Assembly (NCBI RefSeq): GCF_024362695.1
Contig: NC_065426.1
Location: 5,238,236-5,302,235, forward strand
DNA from: Pectinophora gossypiella
Lineage: Eukaryota; Arthropoda; Insecta; Lepidoptera; Gelechiidae
Direction: 5' to 3'
DNA: 64,000 bases
Each line of letters starts with the position of its first letter. The stretch's first letter is position 1. The notes under the pieces were generated by a model. It searched no databases and was not told where the DNA came from. It saw nothing but the letters and a program-made list of their open reading frames with translations. Both the position numbers and the translations under genes were made by a program. Shown here piece by piece: positions 21,901 through 30,009 of this stretch.

Positions 21901-24900
21901 GTGTTAGGGACATCGTAACGAAAAAAAAAATGGAACGCCTATTTGATTGAACTAAAAACGATGGTGGGTGTTTTTCTTGTCGCAAATGTTTAATTAAGAT
22001 TTTGAATTTTTACTGTGCCGCAATGTAAGTCGAACAACGCGGCACACAGACGTTAAACCTACGCACGGCTACGTTACGCGTGCGTGCGTGATACGATGTT
22101 GTATCTAGGTAGGAGTTTTCATTCTCTTGTATTTAGATGCTTAGTGGTGCAACGTTTAAAAATGTTGAGTTTGTTGAAGTAGAACACCTACTGCCACGAT
22201 TTTTCACGCACGGTACCTACCTACCAGTTATTAAAACGTTCCTAACTTATTAACAATAAAAACCCTACTCTTGCCTTACCTTAATTGTTATTCCTTCGGA
22301 TGAAGTACCTAGGTAGGTACCCTAGAACATGTCACGTCACGTAGGTATGCAACATCGCGTTTCCTCCGCGGTAGGTAGGTATCACACGCACTCACAAACA
22401 CAACACCTTGCTCTTTAATAAACATCAGCAGTCTGCCATACTTTTGTGCAGTAAATGGTCTATGATCTATCATCATAGTCGACACTACTTATTTACAGAA
22501 TAAAACAAACACAAAACACTCACAAACACGAAAAAAATATCCTCGAAAAACATCACGCGTTTCGGGTCAAGCTTAGTATTCGACTGAGCGGACTGCGGAA
22601 GCGCGTGGCGGCGTTAGCGCAAAGCATCAAAGGCGTGCCGACGACGCACCGGCCGCGGCCGAGTCGAGCCGACGACTAGACAGAGAGAGAGAAGTATGTT
22701 TATGGTGCAAGTGACAGAGAAAGAAATAGTATCTGTTCGTATGCCTACTTTATTGGCGAGCATTGCCCTTGACCCGTGCGCCGGCTATTCACCTGCGCAT
22801 AGCTGAAGTTGTACGTTATTATTAGTATTGATGACATTGATAAAATTTAATAATTAGTAATTTTTATTTGTTTATTTTAAATGTGCGTTCTATGCAGCTT
22901 AAAACACAATATGGGACTAAAAAAAATCTATTTTTTTATGAATTTTGCGACAGGAAACTTCACTTGATACCTATCAACTCAAAGAAATACCTAGTATCTG
23001 TTCGTAATGCCTACTTTATTGGCGCGCGTTGCCCTTGATCCGTGAGGCTATTCACGTCCGAGTATCCATCAAGACAGATCAAACAAGCCCTAACTCGGAG
23101 GTTTTGCGTCCCAGGATCCTTTAATTATGTCTTAGAACCTTCTTGGCCTATGTGGTCCAGTGGTTGAGCGATGGGATGCGGAGGATCCGGGTTCGTATTC
23201 CGGTGGGGACATATCACAAAAATCTGTTTATAAGGCCTTTGGTTGGGACGTTACAGGCTGATCACCTGATTGTCCGAAAGTAAAATGATCCGTGCTTCGG
23301 AAGGTACGTTAAGTCGTTGCTCCCGTCTACTAGGTACTTATGTAAGCACGTAGCCGTTACATGAATATTGTACACAGAACAGGATAGGTTTAATTAGTTC
23401 TTTACTGATGATTTAACAATGAGATTTAAAACACGAATAACTTAGTATGTACTTAGTACCTCGGTACCAACATGTAACAAGAAAAATAAGATCACTCCTC
23501 TCGGACAATTTTTTTCTTTGAACATGCCGACATTGCCTACGCGGCGGAGTTGCCGAACTATCGATAGGTAGATTATCAATTGTTGAACTTGAAAATTGTC
23601 TAAACTATCGAAAGTAGTGATAGTACATTTAGATCGATACTAGCGATAGTACCGATAGGTCTTGCTTTGTAACAATAATGGGTATTGATCTAAAAGATCT
23701 ATCGATAGGTACCTACTATTGGTTTTTTTTAACTAGGTATCGATAGAATATCGATAAGCAACACTCTGGCGGAGTGTCCGCCGCGAATTCTAGACGCGAT
23801 CTCGCTCGATTTTTGTGTAGCGAGGATTTGCGTAGGTACTTACATACTAAGTTGGTGGATGGTTGACATAGTAGGTAACTAATTATCTAATCTGTGGTGG
23901 TTGTGTTAGTTGGTTGTTAGTTATTCTAATGACAACAAAAAATACAATTATTTACTGTTTCAACTGTTTTAGGTAGATTATGGCCCCGATTCCTATGAGT
24001 AAATGAATGAATAACCCGGTCGAATCAAAAAGGTATCTCGGTGGTATGCAAACCGTTTGACGTGTGCTGTCAACTTAATTCTGTCGGTTGTTTTAGATTT
24101 CTGCTTAAAATTGACGTGTATTCCATAAATTTTATGCCTGTTGAATATCCGTCCATTTAAGAATAAGAATAAAATAAATTTATAATTTACGATAGACAGA
24201 GAAAGAAATAGGATCGGTTCGTAGTGCCTACTTTGTAGGCCGCGCCGCCGCCGCGCCGCCGCCGCCGGCGTGCGGCGCGGGGCGCGCGGAGCGGGGCGTG
24301 CGGAGCGGGGCGCGCGGCGCGCGGTGCGTGTGGCCGTTGACCCGTTCGAGCAGCTGTTGTCTCCATTACATCGAAAATTTTCGATAATTTGTCATTATTG
24401 GTTTTTTTATTGAAATTTGGGTTCTATGCAGCTAAAAGCACAATATGGAATTGAAAATAATTAAAAACAAAACTCAAAATTTCATGAATTTTGCGACGGA
24501 AAATTCCACTAGATATTAACTCAGAATCATGGTCTGAATCATCCCTCTCAGTATTCGTTACGATGTCACTAACACCCGGTATATACACCAGCTCCTCGTC
24601 ACCTATGTTTAAGTCCCATGTAATAGAGGAAGCGCCTATTCCCATAATCTCCTTCTTATCGTGTGGGTTGAGAGGTGAATGACCAACCTCATAAACCCTG
24701 GTGTCAGGATTATTATTGAGCCGCCAAAGGCCCTGACGTGACTCAAGATTCAACTACGTACTCACATCAGTAAGTAGTAACCTGGACTGACGGCTAAACG
24801 TGCCTTCCGAAGCACGGATCATCTTACCTCTGGACAATCAGGCCATAATGAAACAATGAAATGCTTCATTAACTGAAATTGTTATTTTATTGTTATTTTA

Positions 24901-25820
24901 TGATGCTGTCATTGGCAGGAAACAGTTTATTTTACGACCTGTAATCGTCATTTTAATTTGATTGAGTCTTGGACCTTTGGCTTGGTTTATTACTTTCCTT
25001 TGACTGACTCGGTCTGCGATTGTTGAAGTTAAGCAACATTCGCAAAGGCCGGTCATAAGATGGGTGACCACAAAAAAAAGTTTTCATCTCGAGCTCCTCC
25101 GTGCTTCGGAAGGCACGTTAAGCCGTTGGTCCCGGTTGCATTAGCAGTCGTTAATAACCACCAATCCGCACTGGGCCCGCGTGGTGGTTTAAGGCCCGAT
25201 CTCCCTATCCATCCATAGGGTAGGCCCGTGCCCCTGCAGTGGGGACGTTAATGGGCTGGTGATGATGATGATGACCGACTTTATTGAGTCAATTATAAAG
25301 GATCATGGCTATTCTATTCGAAAACGGTGTCTTGTGTGGCCCGCAACGACCACGATCGGCGGACACTTCTGTAGCTAGTGTCAATGAGGAACAATCTAGG
25401 CCACGTTCGCTGACACTGACTGCTAAAATCACTGATGGGTAAAACGGTTCAATAACTGACAGCTAAAATGTTTCAATCACTGATGGCTAAAATGTTTCAA
25501 TAACTGACGGCTAAAATGTTTCAATCACTGATGGCTAAAATGTTTCAATAACTGACGGCTAAAATGTTTCAATCATTGATGGCTAAAATGTTTCAATCAC
25601 TGATGGCTAAAATGTTTCAATCACCTCTCCATCACCATTAAATTCATAACAAATAAATAAAGAACTGCAGCTCACCTGTATCGTCTTATCAGAGAGTAGA
25701 CACAGTTGTTTCTGTCGCTCCACCAGGTACTCCAGCCTATGGCAGTTGTCTTTGTGAAGTGTTGTCACCGCTTCTAGGGAGTTGTTGCTGAGAGACGTCG
25801 CTATTGGGGCCGCGAGGTTC
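9914..25820 (-). CDS. WntA: WntA ligand, seven 3' coding exons (5' exon not found)
   Basis: Secreted Wnt glycoprotein that signals through Frizzled receptors; in butterflies WntA patterns wing colour. Coding exons in transcript order: 25676-25820, 18384-18504, 12285-12442, 11835-11942, 11189-11335, 10405-10532 and 9914-10115, with stop TGA at 9914-9916. All have GT/AG borders and compatible phases, giving 335 aa. Landmarks in order: RQKQLC; EECQHQFRHSRWNCS (Wnt N-terminal signature with an N-glycosylation site); SAFVHALSAAALAHAV; WQWGGCSEDIRYGEMFSRDF; LMNLHNNEAGRR; CKCHGMSGSC (its conserved serine is the palmitoleoylation site); SPDYC; GTRGRTCN; LLCCGRGY; CRCRFVWCCRVHC, with a terminal Cys-Asn. 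All expected C-terminal cysteines appear present. The WntA assignment, rather than Wnt1, 4 or 6, rests on KSRES, WGGCSEDI and the RxRMQRVCKCHGMSGSC block as I remember the subfamily, so it is likely but not proven. The signal-peptide exon must end in phase 2 upstream of 25820. Confidence 0.88.
10140..10360. repeat. Repeat flanking a WntA exon, copy 1 (intron 10116-10404)
   Basis: A segment of about 215 bp (ACACTACACATTGACGTTAT, GATTGAAGACTAAA, AACCTAGCTCA, GGGGAGCGGAGA) directly repeated at 10800-11015. It contains a short (CA)n run. The two copies bracket the 128-bp exon 10405-10532. Confidence 0.8.
10800..11015. repeat. Repeat flanking a WntA exon, copy 2 (intron 10533-11188)
   Basis: Same orientation and order as 10140-10360 with moderate divergence (TACACATTGACGTTATCGTA is shared). 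It is either an old tandem duplication or two insertions of one element. Confidence 0.8.
11575..11790. mobile_element. Foldback element in WntA intron 11336-11834
   Basis: Inverted arms AACACATAATAACGGGTTCT / its complement and ACCGCGTTTAAATCAGGGA / its complement surround a smaller palindrome (CACGGGTTGTCATCCCGTG). A related copy lies at 28926-29075. Confidence 0.8.
12470..12690 (+). repeat. Degenerate SINE A, WntA intron
   Basis: The B-box region GGTTCGAATC, GATCACGTGACTGTCCGAAA and GGCGGCTCAATAATAA occur in SINE A order but are strongly diverged. It lies 28 bp upstream (minus-strand sense) of the WntA exon acceptor at 12443. Confidence 0.6.
12700..14060. other. WntA intron, mostly unassigned
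   Basis: AT-rich intronic DNA. Small repeat scraps only: a SINE A tail at about 13226-13268 (CACAATCCACACGATAGAAG) and a LINE 3' end at 13326-13375 (GAGGCCTATGCCCAGCAGTG then CGTACGGCTGATGATGATG). No exon recognised. Confidence 0.5.
14071..14430 (-). other. Unexplained open frame of about 117 codons, WntA intron
   Basis: The minus frame is open from about 14428 to the stop at 14071 without an obvious ATG. The GC-richer first half encodes a peptide containing RADENIGGIFEVQLQ and LFTLPECASATNRN. I recognise no family. It could be a decayed retroelement or gene fragment, or chance. Confidence 0.25.
15990..16111 (+). pseudogene. LINE ORF2 C-terminal fragment
   Basis: The frame ending at TAG 16109-16111 encodes ENYAQDCEKWKEEGEAFAQQ followed by WDLVG. 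This is the end seen in lepidopteran non-LTR retrotransposon ORF2 proteins. The DNA of this end is the recurrent GCCTTTGCCCAGCAGTGGGA motif of the window. Confidence 0.7.
16140..16310 (+). repeat. Repeat E, copy 1
   Basis: Shares CCCAGGAGG..TT.TGAGCTTCTG, GGAGTTAG and TTGGCTTAC.TAGTCAA with 26320-26460. Probably a retroelement 3' part. Confidence 0.6.
16332..16431 (+). repeat. SINE A tail fragment
   Basis: GTCAGGGGCCTATGGCGGCT through CACACGATAGAAGAAGAAG, the last 100 bp of SINE A, inside the 14856-17810 element. Confidence 0.75.
17931..18282 (+). mobile_element. SINE A, full length but diverged
   Basis: The head CTTCCGTGTTCCAATGGTTA and core GTGCTGCGAAGACACG are mutated relative to younger copies, suggesting an older insertion. 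It ends in CCACACGATAG about 100 bp downstream (minus-strand sense) of a WntA exon. Confidence 0.75.
18645..18715 (+). repeat. SINE B / LINE tail fragment
   Basis: GGAGCAGCGTGGATTGAGGG then GCCTGTGCCCAGCAGTGGGA and GGCTGTTTATG. Confidence 0.65.
18806..19010. mobile_element. Palindromic MITE P, single unit
   Basis: 205 bp starting CAGGGTGTTAGTGACATCG and ending in the complement, flanked by TA on both sides (18804-18805 and 19011-19012). The interior motif GATTCTGAGTTAATATCAAG is mirrored. Non-coding. Confidence 0.85.
19231..19383. mobile_element. Foldback MITE 'S', copy 1
   Basis: Inverted arms carry the motif GAAGCAATTCATCTAAAAAA and its complement TGAATTGCTTC, around a loop of about 60 bp (AATTTCACATTGCCGCATAT). 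Related copies: 32760-32925 and a half copy at about 35536-35590. Confidence 0.75.
19535..19818 (-). mobile_element. SINE H with tRNA-like head
   Basis: Minus strand: GTAGCCCAGTTGGAAGAAAG, then GTATCGAACCCCACAACCCG (tRNA-like A/B box region), then ATTTCTCGGGAATGTG-complement and TGTACCTAATC-like tail sequence. Tail fragments of the same family occur at 31135-31345 and 41245-41400. Confidence 0.6.
20341..20775 (+). repeat. Dispersed duplicate of 52858-53235, interrupted by SINE C
   Basis: ACCTATTTTCTCATTACTCG, AAAATACAATGTAAT and GATATCTGGATCACATTATG occur in the same order at 52895-53215. This copy contains the SINE C insertion at 20432-20646; the other copy lacks it. Confidence 0.75.
20432..20646 (-). 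mobile_element. SINE C, 5'-truncated, with target-site duplication
   Basis: The tail, core and A-rich spacer of SINE C end at CTGTGACCGGCC inside the 5S-like part. It is bounded by TACTCGGGTACAT at 20419-20431 and 20647-20659. The homologous site near 52913 lacks the insertion. Confidence 0.85.
20848..21178 (-). mobile_element. SINE B, full length
   Basis: Minus-strand copy of the family at 6050-6392: tRNA-like head (complement of CTCTAACCACTAGACCACGG), core, then GGAGCAGCGTGGTGGAGTAT and the CCCAGCAGTGGGACGTAACT tail. Confidence 0.8.
21478..21802 (+). mobile_element. SINE A, full length, well preserved
   Basis: Head CCTCCGTGGTCCAGTGGTTG, core GTGCTTCGGAAGGCACG, uninterrupted ATAAGTACGTAGTCATTAC, tail CACACGATAGAAGAAGAAAG. 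It serves as the reference for the empty site of the MITE nested at 62741-62881. Confidence 0.85.
23148..23367 (+). mobile_element. SINE A, 3'-truncated, nested in the large P element
   Basis: Head CTATGTGGTCCAGTGGTTGA, a small deletion in the anticodon region, core CGTGCTTCGGAAGGTACG, then loss of the 3' part after GTAGCCGTTACATGA. Confidence 0.75.
23559..23756. promoter_or_regulatory. Cluster of TATCGATA motifs
   Basis: Four TATCGATA octamers (23559-23566, 23700-23707, 23738-23745, 23749-23756) plus further CGATA half-sites near 23634, 23644 and 23652. In Drosophila TATCGATA is the DREF element and CGATA clusters bind BEAF-32. Whether this acts as a regulatory site in a WntA intron is inference; it may only be repeat sequence. 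Confidence 0.4.
24239..24332. repeat. GC-only low-complexity block
   Basis: Almost pure G+C (GCCGCCGCGCCGCCGCCGCC..., GCGGGGCGCGCGG) over about 94 bp in AT-rich surroundings, inside the large P element. Confidence 0.8.
24650..24842 (-). repeat. SINE A, 5'-truncated
   Basis: Minus-strand tail, CAGGGCCTTTGGCGG region and GTGCTTCGGAAGGCACG core; the tRNA head is missing. It lies just outside the right end of the large P element. Confidence 0.75.
25010..25271 (+). mobile_element. SINE C, nearly full length
   Basis: Plus strand: CGGTCTGCGATTGTTGAAG, TTAAGCAAC, GGTCATAAGATGGGTGACC (5S-like), A-run, core GTGCTTCGGAAGGCACG, tail (GAT)n. Flanked by TGACTGACT (25001-25009) and TGACCGACT (25272-25280). 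Confidence 0.8.
25410..25624. repeat. 24-bp minisatellite beside a WntA splice donor
   Basis: About nine units of the type CTGATGGCTAAAATGTTTCA + ATCA. Two variants (CTGATGG/ATCA and CTGACGG/ATAA) alternate for much of the array, giving a 48-bp higher-order period. It ends about 50 bp inside the intron from the donor at 25675. Confidence 0.92.
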
Positions 25821-25944
25821 CTGAAACATCGGAAATAGGTTTTTGATTCACTGTCACACACATACACACACACGCATACACAACTCACACACTTTGATGT
25901 GAGTTTCAATTAAATTAGTCTTTATTGTTATTAAGTTTACATAC

Positions 25945-26065
25945 ATACATAAACTCACGCCTATTACCGACCGGGGTAAGCAGTGACTATGGAATTCCAT
26001 TTGCTTCGATACTGACACAGTTCTCTTGCTTCCTCCACATTCATCAATCGTTTAAGTAATCATTA
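25945..26065 (-). repeat. RTE-like LINE 3' end fragment
   Basis: CATAAACTCACGCCTATTAC through TTCCATTTGCTTCGAT and CCTCCACATTCATCAATCG, the same end as at 33775-34140, where it encodes a LINE C-terminus. Confidence 0.65.
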
Positions 26066-26204
26066 ATTTTATTTGTCAAATTTTGCGCCAACCTTATAAT
26101 ATCCCATTAATTTACGGTTTCCCAAGATACAGGCGCTTTTATTAAAAACACATAGTAACAAGATGACATTATAATAGTAGCATAGAAACAAACATCTTGA
26201 ATAT

Positions 26205-26460
26205 ACGTCCCACTGCTAGGCACAGGCCTCCGCTCAAGCAACCGGAGGGCTCATGTAACATTACTCCACTGGAATGCACGGGAGTGTCAGCACAACGGGC
26301 AAAAATCCTCAAAGGAATGGGGTCGCTCCGCGAAGCCTGTGAAAACCCCAGGAGGCTTCTGAGCTTCTGGAAGGAGTTAGGTTGGCTTACGTAGTCAACA
26401 ATTACACGCATAATGGGCCATCTTAGAGTCTAAATGCGGAAAACAGAGCCGACTAACTAA
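26205..26460. repeat. LINE/SINE tail (minus) joined to repeat E (plus), then (CTAA)n
   Basis: 26205-26275 carries the complement of GCCTGTGCCTAGCAGTGGGA. 26320-26460 matches repeat E at 16190-16300 (CCCAGGAGGCTTCTGAGCTT). A short (CTAA)n run follows at 26453-26470. Confidence 0.6.
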
Positions 26461-26879
26461 CTAACTAACATTACTCCACCACACAGCTCAATTCGAGTTG
26501 GTAGAGATGTTTCAGATTGGTACCCGAATCACATGCCCATCCGTTTCCGGAATCGGATCGTTGGCTTGGTAAACCTAACACCTTAAGATTTCGGTCCAGT
26601 CCATCTCATCAGGTGTTTATGTACATGGAACAATAATTATACTAAGTATTCATCGTACATCCTTCTTCAATTAAGTAAAAAATATTAAAAATTGAGCAAG
26701 GCTTTGTTGTTTCTTAAACTGTACATAATACTAAGTGTATTTTCCCTTTTGTTTTACAATGTAATATTACAACAATGACAGTGTAGCTGCTAATTAACAA
26801 ACAATTTATACAGTGTAAGTATAGATAACAATATCTTATACAGAATCTAGCAATAAACAAGTAAACATCATAATTCTAA

Positions 26880-27560
26880 ACGCCGCTCCGAGAGAGTACA
26901 TTGATTTTATAGTCGCTCATAAAGTGAGCATTGAGCCTTTAAGCACTGTAATTATGAGCAATACGATCGCATCCTAAACCCTACAAAGTATCAAAGCTTA
27001 GAAAGTAGCGAAATGACCTAAAACCAGCGTCATTAAAGCGTCTGAAATAAGTAATTCAGCCCTCATCCAGAACATGGATGACATAAACAATCCCTTTCCC
27101 CTATTTAAACAAGTTGAATGCAGCCCCGATGCAGCTTGCACGTGCAACACTCAAGGTCCCACAACCCTTTACATCCTCTCCGGTTCGCAATTAAAACGAA
27201 AAACAGAACGAAACGGCAATATACAAGATAAACGAGAGTGAACGAGAGAAAGCGCCTCATTTACCCAAGCACTTTTTATTTCCACTTGCGCTCAAGGGAG
27301 GTCGTCGGCCAATCAACGTTCTGTGCCGCGCCCGCTCCGCATTGGCCGGTTTGAATAGAGAACATTTTTTAAGAACAAAAGCCGAGGGTAGGTAATAGCG
27401 CGTTTTGTTTTCTTCGAGTGCCTTCTCATTTGAGTGGAAGAGTTTGTCGAGAGCGGACGTCTCATGATTTTAATTACCTTACCATTCAGTTTCTTGAAGG
27501 GTTCTCGTACATTTCATTTTAACATTGTTATTTTATTACTGGGTTCTCGAGTTGAGTAGG
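26880..27560. promoter_or_regulatory. Repeat-poor, promoter-like region
   Basis: Locally GC-richer and free of the window's repeats. It has CCAAT boxes on both strands (GGCCAATCAACG near 27308 and GCATTGGCCGG near 27339), an E-box-like GCACGTGC near 27138 and an ETS-like site downstream. It lies 1.3-1.7 kb upstream of the first recognised WntA exon. No convincing signal-peptide exon was found in it. A WntA promoter or enhancer is possible but unproven. Confidence 0.35.
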
Positions 27561-27869
27561 GATTACGGAGCAAGCAAATTAGCGCTGTTTATTGTCCTGT
27601 AACGATCGTTTTGTCTTTTGCCTTGTATACGTGGTATGTGCTATTGTTAAAGACTCACTTTTGTTATAATACCAAACCTTACTTTCCATCTTCCACTACT
27701 CGCTATGTGCGTGCATATACAGTAAACTCACAGCAATGAATAACAAAAATAACCTATATACGTCCACGTTTCTTTTTTCTATTGAACTTATAATAATAGA
27801 ACTTATTTACGAATTTTAATAAAGAAAAGGCTTCTATGCTGTTCTGGGAGCAAATAAAAAACATAGAAC

Positions 27870-28103
27870 ACGTTCAGCTGCTTGTCTTCCCGGGCATGTC
27901 GTAAAAACCGACAGAGGGATTGCGTCCTCTAACATGATGGACTAATGTTATGGGCGATAGGCTGATCCCTTATCACCATAAGGTTCATCATATCCATCTT
28001 AGGACTTCGTATCAACAGTGGCTGCAAGTTGTCTTTGATTACTTGTGGCTCTGCCCACCCCATTTGGGATTACGGGCGTGAGTTTATGAATGTATGTATG
28101 TAA
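27870..28103 (+). repeat. SINE/LINE 3' end with GTATG tail
   Basis: Includes TTGCGTCCTCTAACATGATG, GGCTGCAAGTTGTCTTTGAT and TGGGATTACGGGCGTGAGTT, then a (GTAT)n-like tail. Fragments of the same end occur at 36736-36810 (minus), 29500-29600 and 35680-35715. Confidence 0.65.
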
Positions 28104-28114
28104 TAAAGAAAAGG

Positions 28115-28240
28115 GTAATAATAAGTGCGACATTTTGTCACGTTTTGCTATGACGTCACAGGTTGCTTTTTCATACAAACTCCTTAGTAAATCATCTTTT
28201 GATGTTTAGTAAACGTAACTGATTTGACTAGTTGGAAACT
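28115..28240 (+). repeat. CRE-containing repeat Q, copy 1
   Basis: AATAATAAGTGCGACAT, then TATGACGTCACAGGTTGC and GATTTGACTAGTTGGAAA. Copies: 39970-40095 (plus), 32260-32540 (minus, longest) and a partial at 57690-57800. Each has a TGACGTCA palindrome. Confidence 0.7.
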
Positions 28241-28654
28241 TAATATATTATTCCTTATTATTATTATTATTATCCCTATTCTTATCATCATTGTACATTC
28301 TGACTGTACGTTTCATCCCTGAACGTCCACAGTATCGAATTGGATAATTATTACAAATAATCAATCAGCATTTCAAATTAACTTCAACATAACTTGAATC
28401 TTGCGTGTTTTAGCGCCATAATGTTGGTAGCACTGACTAATAGTGTTGCCAACCACCGATCCATTTCCGCTTTCCCGCCATTGCTAAGCCACTTCCGGTC
28501 GTTTTTAATACGCCACGTAGTTAAGCTAAACGTTTAACTTAAAGTTACATTGTTTGCATGCGGTTAGCTTTTAACCCAGTAACTTAAACTTAGGAAGAAT
28601 AATAATGCTTCTGGACTACAGAATAGAAAAAATAATAAAGGCGTAGGGATGTGA

Positions 28655-28925
28655 CGACCCCATCGCCCCCTGGTGAATTCATTAGCGAACCTGGTGAATT
28701 CAACAGTGCAATCAGTCTCCGCAGGCCAGCTTTTGGCGAGTTGTTGGTGAGTGACGACACCACAGAGCTGAGATCCCCCCAGGGAAACCCAGCGGGGACC
28801 GCAGGACTCTCACCTCTGGCTTGCCTTCAATAGCCATCCGGAGTGGAGCGTTAGAGCTGTACGCTTGCAGGGTGGAGGTGAAACAGGGAGTTGCGAGTCA
28901 CCGTCTGCTCATTGTATCATTATTA
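28655..28925 (+). repeat. Retroelement fragment (shared with 90-275 and 54755-54860)
   Basis: CAGGCCAGCTTTTGGCGAG and GCGAGTCACCGTCTGCTCAT recur elsewhere in diverged form. The short open frame at its start is not recognised. Confidence 0.5.
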
Positions 28926-29075
28926 AAACAAATAATAACGGGTTCTTACCGCGTTTAAAGCATATGAGACTCCCGATGCGATGCAGGGATGGGAGTATCA
29001 TATCCCTGCTTTAAACGCGGTAAGAACCCGTTATTATGTGTTTTAATTATGGCAATAACCGCGTAAACTTAAAAC
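28926..29075. mobile_element. Foldback element, copy 2
   Basis: Near-perfect inverted arms (AACGGGTTCTTACCGCG, TTTAAAGCA and complements) around GAGACTCCCGATGCGATG. Same family as 11575-11790 but with a different centre. Confidence 0.85.
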
Positions 29076-29171
29076 ATTGTATCATTGTTAATTGACATTG
29101 GTCGAGCTGAGTACAAGAAATAACAATATGAAAAAGAAAGCAGCCGGCGTTCTTACTATTAAAGAGTTTTT

Positions 29172-29456
29172 CATCATCACCAGCCCATTAACGTCCCCTC
29201 TGCTGAGGCACGGGCCTTCCCTATGGATGGTTAGGGAGATCGGGCCTTAAACCATCACGCGGGCCCAGTGCGGATTGATTAACGACTGCTAATGCAGCCG
29301 GGACCGACGGCTTAACGTGCCTTCCGAAGCACGGATGAGCTCGAGATGAAAACTTTTTTTTTGTGGTCACCTATCCTATGACCGGCCTTTGCGAATGTTG
29401 CTTAACTTAAACAATCGCAGACCGAGCGCGTTTACCGCTGCGCCACCGAGCTCCTC
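29172..29456 (-). mobile_element. SINE C, full length
   Basis: All modules present on the minus strand, including GAAGTTAAGCAAC-complement and CGGTAAACGCG-complement. I do not see a clear target-site duplication. Confidence 0.8.
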
Positions 29457-29869
29457 AATACACCGCCATTCCCGGGAACGGCCCATCACTGATCATATCC
29501 ATCTTTGAATTTAGTGTCAAAAATAAACAGCTGCAGGTATTCTTCTGATTAAGTGACTCTGCCCACACCATTAGGAATTACGGGCATGACTTTATATAAT
29601 TAGGTAAATATGTCTGTGTGAAAATAAACACAAAATTCCACAGAGTAATGCACAGAATAGAGATATAAATTAAGACTGGCTAACCAGTTACCATGTCAGT
29701 GATAAGTCCCTTCGCACTGCAGTCAATATTGACTCGAAAGATTTTTGAGTAATTGCCTCGCCTTTACAGTCGTTAGACCGTGTGTGGATGAAGCTTTAAT
29801 TGTGGGGAATAACTTTGCTTAAGCTTTTTTTTTATATAAATAAAGCTTGAGCAAAAGCTAAAGTTCTTC

Positions 29870-30005
29870 CTCTTCTGTCGTATGGGTTATGAGCTGGATT
29901 ACCAACCCCATCAACCCACCCTGGTGCCGAAAAATCAAAGTTTAAAAGATTTCAAATCAAATCAATTACACTTTATTGCACAGAACTAAATAAATAAATA
30001 AATAT
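29870..30005 (-). repeat. SINE A tail scrap and LINE 3' end
   Basis: 29872-29935 holds the complement of a SINE A tail. 29950-30003 holds the complement of GTGCAATAAAGTGTAATTG, a LINE 3' end also seen at 35755 and 39770. Confidence 0.5.
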
Positions 30006-30009
30006 GTTG

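Larger units (their letters stand above)
21897..24579. mobile_element. Large (2.7-kb) member of the P family
   Basis: TA-flanked ends CAGGGTGTTAGGGACATCG (21897) and the complement ending at 24579 match the P MITE termini. Inside, the AAGAAATAG..ATC.GTTCG module occurs three times (22712, 22982, 24200), the GTTCTATGCAGCTTAAAAC module twice (22889, 24421), and the P subterminal GAATTTTGCGAC module twice. GC-rich runs occur at 22560-22680 and 24239-24332. No transposase frame was found. A SINE A is nested at 23148-23367. Confidence 0.6.

Noticed and set aside
24239..24332. CpG-island promoter
   Set aside because: A simple GC-only run inside a transposable element, with no motif or exon beside it.
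25410..25624. CRISPR-like regular repeats
   Set aside because: Units are contiguous with no unique spacers and the genome is eukaryotic; a minisatellite.
27030..27090. Minus-strand frame starting MSSMFWMRAELLISD as the WntA first exon
   Set aside because: No good signal peptide and no donor in the required phase 2; the nearest GT sites are weak or out of phase.
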